A stretch of 64,000 nucleotides of DNA from Pelotomaculum terephthalicicum JT (GTDB lineage: Bacteria; Bacillota; Desulfotomaculia; Desulfotomaculales; Pelotomaculaceae): NCBI RefSeq assembly GCF_022410535.1, contig NZ_JAKNBL010000005.1, positions 1 through 64,000 on the forward strand, in the 5' to 3' direction. The notes beneath the pieces are model-generated. The model saw only the letters and a list, made by a program, of their open reading frames with translations, searched no databases and was not told the origin of the DNA. A program made the translations under genes and the position numbers. Below are positions 58,839 to 64,000 of this stretch, piece by piece. Position 1 is the stretch's first letter. Every line of letters starts with the position of its first letter.

Positions 58839-59192
58839 CTACATGCCGCCCATCCGCATGCCGAAATCCTGTTCCGGCGCTTCTTCCAAAACAGACGGCC
58901 CGTCCGCAATTTTTTGCTCAGGGGGCTTTTGTTCGGCCGGTTTTTCTTCCTGCTTTCTTCGCGGCAGTTTATAGGTAAAGGCGGGCGGAATGCCTTCAAG
59001 GTCTTTGCGCCTCTTTACCTTGTACCTGTCGTTGTCCTCTTTATACAGGTAGTACCAGTCTTCATCAAAGCTGTACACTCCCACCATGCCCGTGGCGTTT
59101 CCGGCCTTGTAAATCAGTTGATACTTGAAAAGAGGATTGGGATCGCGGACAACCCTGATCAGGTCAAGCTCCAATTCTTCCGTAATTACCAC
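58839..59192 (-). CDS. Hypothetical protein with P-E-Q...G-M-R-M tail (117 aa)
   Basis: The N-terminal ~75 residues form an unrecognised alpha/beta domain (VVRDPNPLFKYQLIYKAG ... FDEDWYYLYKEDNDRY). Then comes a Lys/Pro/Glu linker and the tail A-P-E-Q-D-F-G-M-R-M-G-G-M. The start is uncertain: the GTG at 59192 touches the GGGGAGG site. An ATT two codons later has ideal spacing, so a near-cognate start is possible. A strong terminator ends 15 bases upstream. Confidence 0.65.
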   Translation of the reverse strand: MVITEELELDLIRVVRDPNPLFKYQLIYKAGNATGMVGVYSFDEDWYYLYKEDNDRYKVKRRKDLEGIPPAFTYKLPRRKQEEKPAEQKPPEQKIADGPSVLEEAPEQDFGMRMGGM

Positions 59193-59206
59193 CTCCCCGC
59201 GCAGGC

Positions 59207-59239
59207 AATAAAAAAAAACACCGGTGGTTCATTCCGGTG
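59207..59239 (-). terminator. Intrinsic terminator ahead of the Tad-like gene block
   Basis: On the minus strand CACCGG pairs with CCGGTG across a 9-base loop and is followed by nine T and ATT. It lies after the 59263 gene and 15 bases before the next gene's start, so no promoter fits between. Confidence 0.88.
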
Positions 59240-59262
59240 CCTGGATGCCACCTGTGAGATTT

Positions 59263-59481
59263 TTATCCGGTTCTGTATTCCTCCGTTTCGTCCACATGGA
59301 GAAAGCCCCGTGCCGCGGCCTCAACAATTCCGGAAGTTACAAGGGACACAAGCGTGCCGCCCTTGATTAAAAATCCGTCGCGCATCGTATAGTTTTCCGG
59401 GAGTTTTGCGTCGGAAGGCCGCGGGTAAGAGGTTTGACCGGTGTTGGCATCTTTGGATAACAGGCTTTTTTCTTCGCTCAT
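59263..59481 (-). CDS. Small hypothetical protein (72 aa)
   Basis: The ATG at 59481 has GGAG nine bases upstream. The product (MSEEKSLLSKDANTGQTSYPRP ... IVEAAARGFLHVDETEEY) has no TM helix or known domain. It lies between SpoVG and the terminator that precedes the Tad-like block. Unknown element protein. Confidence 0.6.
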   Translation of the reverse strand: MSEEKSLLSKDANTGQTSYPRPSDAKLPENYTMRDGFLIKGGTLVSLVTSGIVEAAARGFLHVDETEEYRTG

Positions 59482-59528
59482 GGGCATCATCTCCGTAAAT
59501 CTATAATTGGGGCATGATCTTGCTTTGC

Positions 59529-59921
59529 TTACCCCATCCGCATTCCGGGGGTCTGTTCCGGAGAAGCGAAAGAGGGGTCGCCCTGGGTCTGGGTCTGGTT
59601 CTGGCTCATGCTCAGCGCCTGCTGATAGGCAAGGATGACCGCGTCGTTGAGCTGCTGCCTGAATTCCTTGGTCACGGGGAAACAGATGTCCTTGTATTCC
59701 CCGTTCCCCGCCTTGTAGCTGGGCATGTCCACGAACAGGCCCTTGCCGCCGTCCATGATTTTAACGTTCCGGATGGCAAAGCAGTCGTTTAGGTTGACCG
59801 AGGCTATGGCGCGGATGGCGCCCTCCGGACGGATGGAGCCAATCTTCACATCCACTTTCATGGGCAGGGGCTGCTCCGCGCTTTCCAAAGGGGCGACCTG
59901 GGTGTTTTCCGTTTTCTTCAT
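59529..59921 (-). CDS. SpoVG-family protein with Met-rich tail
   Basis: The core (residues 20-105) is a clear SpoVG: MKVDVKIGSIRPEGAIRAIA, NDCFAIRNVKIMDGGKGLFV and DICFPVTKEFRQQL. SpoVG proteins bind nucleic acid and influence sporulation or surface-gene expression. This copy has N- and C-terminal extensions, ending S-P-E-Q-T-P-G-M-R-M-G. Its presence on a mobile element suggests a regulatory role for transfer genes. Confidence 0.88.
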   Translation of the reverse strand: MKKTENTQVAPLESAEQPLPMKVDVKIGSIRPEGAIRAIASVNLNDCFAIRNVKIMDGGKGLFVDMPSYKAGNGEYKDICFPVTKEFRQQLNDAVILAYQQALSMSQNQTQTQGDPSFASPEQTPGMRMG

Positions 59922-59955
59922 AATATTTTCCCTCCTGTCTGTTTGGTTTTTGGAC

Positions 59956-59987
59956 GCAAAGAGACAGCCGCGCGGCTGTCTCTTTGC
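59956..59987. repeat. Perfect 32-bp palindrome between yodL-like and spoVG-like genes
   Basis: GCAAAGAGACAGCCGC is followed directly by its exact reverse complement, ending at the YodL stop codon. No T tract follows on the minus strand. As RNA it would form a 14-16-bp hairpin just upstream of the spoVG-like leader, a candidate processing or stability element or protein-binding site. Confidence 0.8.
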
Positions 59988-60547
59988 TACAGGTCCATGG
60001 TCTGGCCATATTCCTGCTCCTGTTCGGGAGACTGGAACGCAATCTCCTTAAAGCCGAAGCGGTCGACGTAGTGGAAGGAGCTGCCGTTTTGGTCGTACAG
60101 CTCGATAACGTCCGACATGGAAAGGCTATGGCCCTGATAGCCGGGCGGATGGTCAAGGTTGAATTTTTCATAGATGGCGTCGAGATCATTGGTTTCAATC
60201 TGACCGTCGTAAACTACACGGTAGTTGTCCGGATTCGGCTCGCCGAAGCGCTCCAGCAGCTCATCGTAGCCGATGAATTTCATCATGACATCCACTTCCG
60301 GCTTGAGCTGGTGGATGCGGCAGTTTTTCAGGACCGGAGCGTTGCCGTCCGGATCAAGCCCGCCGCCGGCCAGCCGGTCGTACACGCCGTTTGTCCACTC
60401 AATTTCCAGGCCCTGCTTCATTGTGAGATAATCCTTTAATTCCTCGCAGCGAAACATGGGGTCGACGATTGCCCTGCCGTTTTCGATGTATCCCGCGGTG
60501 TTGCCGTAGAAGAGGACGCGGTGGTTTTTGATGCTGACGCCGTTCAT
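59987..60547 (-). CDS. YodL-domain protein
   Basis: This 186-residue protein's C-terminal half matches the YodL domain of element proteins (YRVVYDGQIETNDLDAIYEKF ... GHSLSMSDVIELYD ... YVDRFGFKEI). The N-terminal half (IKNHRVLFYGNTAGYIENG) is an associated domain. It ends S-P-E-Q-E-Q-E-Y-G-Q-T-M-D-L, a variant of the Met tail. YodL domains are frequent in ICE accessory proteins of unknown activity. Confidence 0.82.
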   Translation of the reverse strand: MNGVSIKNHRVLFYGNTAGYIENGRAIVDPMFRCEELKDYLTMKQGLEIEWTNGVYDRLAGGGLDPDGNAPVLKNCRIHQLKPEVDVMMKFIGYDELLERFGEPNPDNYRVVYDGQIETNDLDAIYEKFNLDHPPGYQGHSLSMSDVIELYDQNGSSFHYVDRFGFKEIAFQSPEQEQEYGQTMDL

Positions 60548-60582
60548 TGAAGATCCCTTCTTTCATCAACGCGCTGTTCACA

Positions 60583-63500
60583 CTATTCAAAGTAATACTT
60601 AACCGAATAGGTGATGTTGGACTTGTTGTACATGCAGGTATGGTTGGTATAGTAGTAGAACTCCAACTGGGTATAGACACCTGGAGCCAGCGTCCGACTG
60701 AAGGTGATGCCGTTGGTGGTCGTCTGGTAGTCCAGTTGATCCCATTGGCGGGTATTCTTGTTGTAGCCGCGCACCCGGCCATAATCGCTTCCGCTGTGGC
60801 CGCTGACCGGGGGAACTGTGAAGGTGTACTCGATGATGGTCGCGCCCTCAATACCTTCCTCCAGGATGACGGATTCGGGACCCGTCAGGGTCATGCCGCC
60901 GCCATTGGTGGAATCGGCCACAAAGAATACGATGGCCGTCCAGGGGGATTCCGCCCCGACGGCGTCCACCGCTTTCACACGGACAGTATTTTTACCCAGC
61001 GGATATGTGGATGTTTGAGCCGGTCTGCCCTCCCACACGTAGGTGATGGCGTCTCCATCCGGGTCCGTGGAAGACGCGGTGATGGTGACGGGCGTGCCGG
61101 GCGGTACGCTGTTTCCATCCGGCGTCCTTGTGATGACCGGCGTGTTTGGCTCCGAGTTGGCAACGGTAAAGCTGATTGTTGTCCAGTCGGAATACAGGCC
61201 ATAGGCGTCCTTTGCCCTGACTTTGACGGCGTAAGAGCCAATCGCGTAGTAGCCGTCCGCGCTCTGGCCGGAGTATTCATAGGTCACCGCGTCCCCGTCG
61301 GGGTCGGTGGCGGATACGGCAAAGTTGACAAGCAGCTTCCCGTCTTTGGCTGTTCTAGTCACCGTTGCGCTGGCGGTCGGCTTGTTCGGGGCGGTGTTGG
61401 TGACGGTGATGTTTTCGGAGTGCGTGAACGTCCTACCCACATCATTGGTGACGCTGGCGATCAGGGTGTAGGTTCCGGTGGCGCCGATGGATATGCCGCC
61501 CCCGCCGTTGGTGAGGGTTCCGGTATAGCTTGCCGCACCGCCGTTCTTGGTCAGCGACCATGTGATGCTCTTGCCCTCCAGGCCGGAGACGTTCCCCATC
61601 GCAACAGTGAAGCTTGTGCCGACATGAACGGAGGATGGAATACTAAATGGGATTTGCGCAATAGGTTTTATAGCCGCGGTGTTGGAAGCAAACGTAAAGC
61701 TGCGGCCGTTTTCATCATTGGTGACAGCCGTAAACTTCACCGTGATGGTCTTGTCCGTGCTGATCCGCACCTCTCCGCCGCTATTGCCGAGGGTTCCGGC
61801 GGCGTACTGGGTGTAAGGCGCCAACGCGCCTCCGTCTATCGAGATGCACCAGACCATGTTAAGTCCGGCCGGTTCATTGCCCGAAACTGTGACCGGAAGG
61901 GCTTCTCCGCTGTATGTTAGCTGCGGCAGGCTGATTTGCATGTCGGGTATGGGATAAACGGCAACGGCTTTGCTCTGGGAGAAGGTTCTGCTCAGGGCGT
62001 CGGTCAGGGTAACAGTCAGCACATAGCCGCCTTTTGCTTTAAAGGTAATATTGCCGCCCACGTTGGAAAGGCTGCCGCCGGCGTACTCGGCGTACGGTTT
62101 GCTGTCGCCGCCGTCTTTGGAAATAGACCATGAGGCGGTAAGGTTGTCAAGCTCGCTTCCGCTTACCGACACGGAGGCCGTTTCTCCCACATAGCCAACC
62201 TGCGGGAGATTTAACTGGATTTCCGGTATGGGATAGATGGTGATTGCCTCGCTTCTTGCAAAGCTCCTTCCCAGGGTGTCGGTCATGGTGACAGTGAGGA
62301 GATAACTGCCTTTGGCTTTAAAGGTAATGCTGCCGCCCTCGTTGGTCAGGCTGCCGCCAGCGTAATCGGTGTAAGCTTTAGCCTCACCGCCGTCTTTTGA
62401 GATTGTCCATGAAGCATTCAGGTTTTCAAGATCATTTCCGCTCACGGACACCGAAGTGGTTTCTCCCGCGTAGCCAACCTGCGGCAGCGTTAGCTGTATT
62501 TCCGGTATGGGGTAGACGGTAATGGCTTTGCTTTGGGAGAAGGCTCTGCCAAGTTCGTCCGTCATAGTGACGGTCAGCACATAGTCGCCCTTCGTTTTAA
62601 AGGTAACGTTTCCGCCCAGATTGGACAGATCTCCGCTGGCATAGTCCGTGTAAGGCTTGCTGTCTCCATCGCTTGCCGATATGGTCCAGGCGGCGGCGAG
62701 GTTTTTCAAGTCGCTTCCGCTGACGGCCGCCGCGGCGGCTTCTCCCACATACGCGGTCTGCGGCAATGCCAACTGGATTTCAGGTATGGGATAGACCATA
62801 ACAGAATCCGTATAGGAGAAGGTTCTGCCCAGGGCGTCGGTCATTGAAGCGGTCAGGGTATATTGACCCGCTTGGGTAAAACGGATTTTTCCTCCCTGCG
62901 CGTTGAGGGCGCCTTCCACACAGGCGTCAAAGGGTACGGCTATTCCATCCTTGGATACGCTCCATTCTACCGGCAGGACGCCTATATTGCCGCTGGTCCT
63001 TAAGTCGATTGTCCGGTCGGGATAGGTTGCCTCCGGCAAGCTGAACCGGATGTTCAGCACAGGATGCACCTCGGTCTTGCTCCCGTTTTCAAAGAGGAAC
63101 ACCCGCCCGGTTGCGTCTGTCGTTCTGGCTACCAGCTCGTAAACACCGGCGTGCTTGAAGTGGATTGTGCCCCCATCATTGTCCAATTTGCCGTCCACAT
63201 AGGTGGCCCAATCCTGGAAGCCGTAGGTGTTGTCCACCAGCCACTCTACCGTCAGTCCATCCAGCTCGGCGGATGTGGTATCTACCTTGATATCACTGTC
63301 GGTGTGCGCTGTGGCCGGAAGCTGAAACGAAAGGCTTGGAACGGGATAAACGGTGACCGGCAAGGAGTAGCCGTAGGTTCTGCCTGCCGGATCGGTAAAG
63401 GCGGCGGCCAGGATATATTCGCCCTTATCCTTGAATCGGATGCTGCCGCCGTTGCTGGTCAATGTTCCCTCAACGTAGTCGCCAAGGGTGACTGGCACGC

Positions 63501-64000
63501 CGTTCCTGGTCAGCGTCCAGACCGCTGTGGCGGCGTCGATGTTTTCAAAGCAGGCTTTTACAGTCACAACCTTGTCCGTGTGGGTTATTTCCGGCAGATA
63601 GAAACCGGCCGCCCCAACAGGATACACCGTGGTTTCCGACGTGGTTGCATACTCTCTGCCGGTGGTATCGGTAACCGTTGCGGTTAAAGCGTACACACCT
63701 TTTTCTTTGAACCGGATTGCGCCGCCGGCGTTCGTCAATTCTCCCTCAAGGTAATCGCCGATGGCTACTACCTCGCCGTTTCGGGTGAGACCCCAATTGA
63801 TAGAGAGGCCGTCCATTTCAGACAGGGTTGTGATGAGGTCAATGGTTGTATCGGTGTGCGCTTTTTCGGGGAGTTCGAAGTCTACGCTTGCCACGGGATA
63901 GACCGTGATGGAGGAGGAATGGCTAAAGCTGCGCCCCGTATCGTCGGTGACGGTGGCTGTGATGCCATAGCCGCCTTTTTCCTTGAAGGTGATTGTACCG
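60583..64000 (-). CDS. Giant Ig/PKD-repeat surface protein (start beyond window)
   Basis: The frame is open to the window edge, so the N-terminus is missing; at least 1,139 residues are visible. It is built of repeats of about 90-95 residues, each with LP-x-x-x-[HY]-[TV]-[DG]-x-T/A ... W-x-[IL]-[ST]-K/R-[DN]-G ... GG-x-I-x-F-K-x-K-G-x-Y-x-L-T ... T-V-Y-P-[IV]. Two PKD-like repeats (NSEPNTPVITRTPDGNS) and a C-terminal beta domain (YSVKYYFE end) follow. No SLH or sortase motif is visible at the C-terminus. It probably is a secreted or surface adhesin aiding mating contact. Confidence 0.85.
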   Translation of the reverse strand, partial: GTITFKEKGGYGITATVTDDTGRSFSHSSSITVYPVASVDFELPEKAHTDTTIDLITTLSEMDGLSINWGLTRNGEVVAIGDYLEGELTNAGGAIRFKEKGVYALTATVTDTTGREYATTSETTVYPVGAAGFYLPEITHTDKVVTVKACFENIDAATAVWTLTRNGVPVTLGDYVEGTLTSNGGSIRFKDKGEYILAAAFTDPAGRTYGYSLPVTVYPVPSLSFQLPATAHTDSDIKVDTTSAELDGLTVEWLVDNTYGFQDWATYVDGKLDNDGGTIHFKHAGVYELVARTTDATGRVFLFENGSKTEVHPVLNIRFSLPEATYPDRTIDLRTSGNIGVLPVEWSVSKDGIAVPFDACVEGALNAQGGKIRFTQAGQYTLTASMTDALGRTFSYTDSVMVYPIPEIQLALPQTAYVGEAAAAAVSGSDLKNLAAAWTISASDGDSKPYTDYASGDLSNLGGNVTFKTKGDYVLTVTMTDELGRAFSQSKAITVYPIPEIQLTLPQVGYAGETTSVSVSGNDLENLNASWTISKDGGEAKAYTDYAGGSLTNEGGSITFKAKGSYLLTVTMTDTLGRSFARSEAITIYPIPEIQLNLPQVGYVGETASVSVSGSELDNLTASWSISKDGGDSKPYAEYAGGSLSNVGGNITFKAKGGYVLTVTLTDALSRTFSQSKAVAVYPIPDMQISLPQLTYSGEALPVTVSGNEPAGLNMVWCISIDGGALAPYTQYAAGTLGNSGGEVRISTDKTITVKFTAVTNDENGRSFTFASNTAAIKPIAQIPFSIPSSVHVGTSFTVAMGNVSGLEGKSITWSLTKNGGAASYTGTLTNGGGGISIGATGTYTLIASVTNDVGRTFTHSENITVTNTAPNKPTASATVTRTAKDGKLLVNFAVSATDPDGDAVTYEYSGQSADGYYAIGSYAVKVRAKDAYGLYSDWTTISFTVANSEPNTPVITRTPDGNSVPPGTPVTITASSTDPDGDAITYVWEGRPAQTSTYPLGKNTVRVKAVDAVGAESPWTAIVFFVADSTNGGGMTLTGPESVILEEGIEGATIIEYTFTVPPVSGHSGSDYGRVRGYNKNTRQWDQLDYQTTTNGITFSRTLAPGVYTQLEFYYYTNHTCMYNKSNITYSVKYYFE

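Noticed and set aside
1-64000. tRNA or rRNA genes that could serve as integration target
   Set aside because: No cloverleaf or rRNA-like stretch was recognised on either strand while reading. A tRNA scan would settle it.

Overview
The window comes from a Gram-positive bacterium with strong AGGAGG ribosome sites. It fits a spore-former of the Clostridia, probably Peptococcaceae-like: there are S-layer-homology (SLH) surface proteins, SpoVG, a c-di-GMP riboswitch, a KilA-N protein and short TCAGAA-rich repeats. Genus assignment is inference. No rRNA or tRNA gene was recognised. Almost everything from about 6.3 kb to the right edge is on the minus strand.

Layout. 1-0.5 kb: 3' end of an insertion-sequence transposase. 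0.7-4.7 kb: a small integrated element with two divergent XRE repressors around three operator palindromes, a 36-residue peptide, a coiled-coil protein made of six 42-bp tandem repeats, and a large serine recombinase. 4.7-6.5 kb: a zinc-ribbon protein, a KilA-N protein and a small protein in overlapping order. 6.6-11.4 kb: the recombination end of an integrative conjugative element (ICE), with three tandem serine recombinases (the middle one lacks its catalytic domain) and a separate resolvase domain whose nucleophilic serine is replaced by aspartate. 12-12.9 kb: a small sigma-like factor, then a c-di-GMP-I riboswitch with a terminator and a very short, stop-interrupted reading frame. 13.1-32.7 kb: a surface and signalling block that looks like cargo. 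It holds a frameshifted SLH adhesin, a secreted tail-collar repeat protein, an unknown Cys-rich protein, a 2,400-residue SLH protein, and a 7TM hybrid histidine kinase divergent from a frameshifted response regulator.

32.9-64 kb is the conjugation region, all on the minus strand and tightly packed. It contains an HTH replication/regulatory protein, VirD4, a Toprim primase, a MobP-type relaxase with Sel1 repeats, a relaxosome accessory protein, a likely oriT, ParM/ParR, a membrane M23 hydrolase, an AIG2 cyclotransferase plus amidoligase pair, VirB4, a Fic/VbhA toxin-antitoxin cassette with its own promoter and terminator, a VirB4-N-like protein, PrgI/VirB3-like, VirB6-like and VirB2-like proteins, and a secreted protein. 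Upstream of these lies a nearly complete Tad/Flp pilus set (two pseudopilin-like proteins, TadC, TadB, TadA, TadZ, CpaB, prepilin peptidase, Flp-like pilin), then SpoVG, YodL and a giant Ig-repeat surface protein that runs off the window.

The most unusual system-level signals are as follows. (1) Canonical intrinsic terminators sit 15-55 nt in front of several transfer genes with no room for a promoter, implying processive antitermination or attenuation. (2) A Met-rich C-terminal tail (G-M-x-M type, often after P-E-Q) recurs on unrelated element proteins and on two micro-ORFs. (3) A Tad-type pilus machine is embedded in a type IV conjugation operon. (4) There is a stand-alone riboswitch mini-locus.
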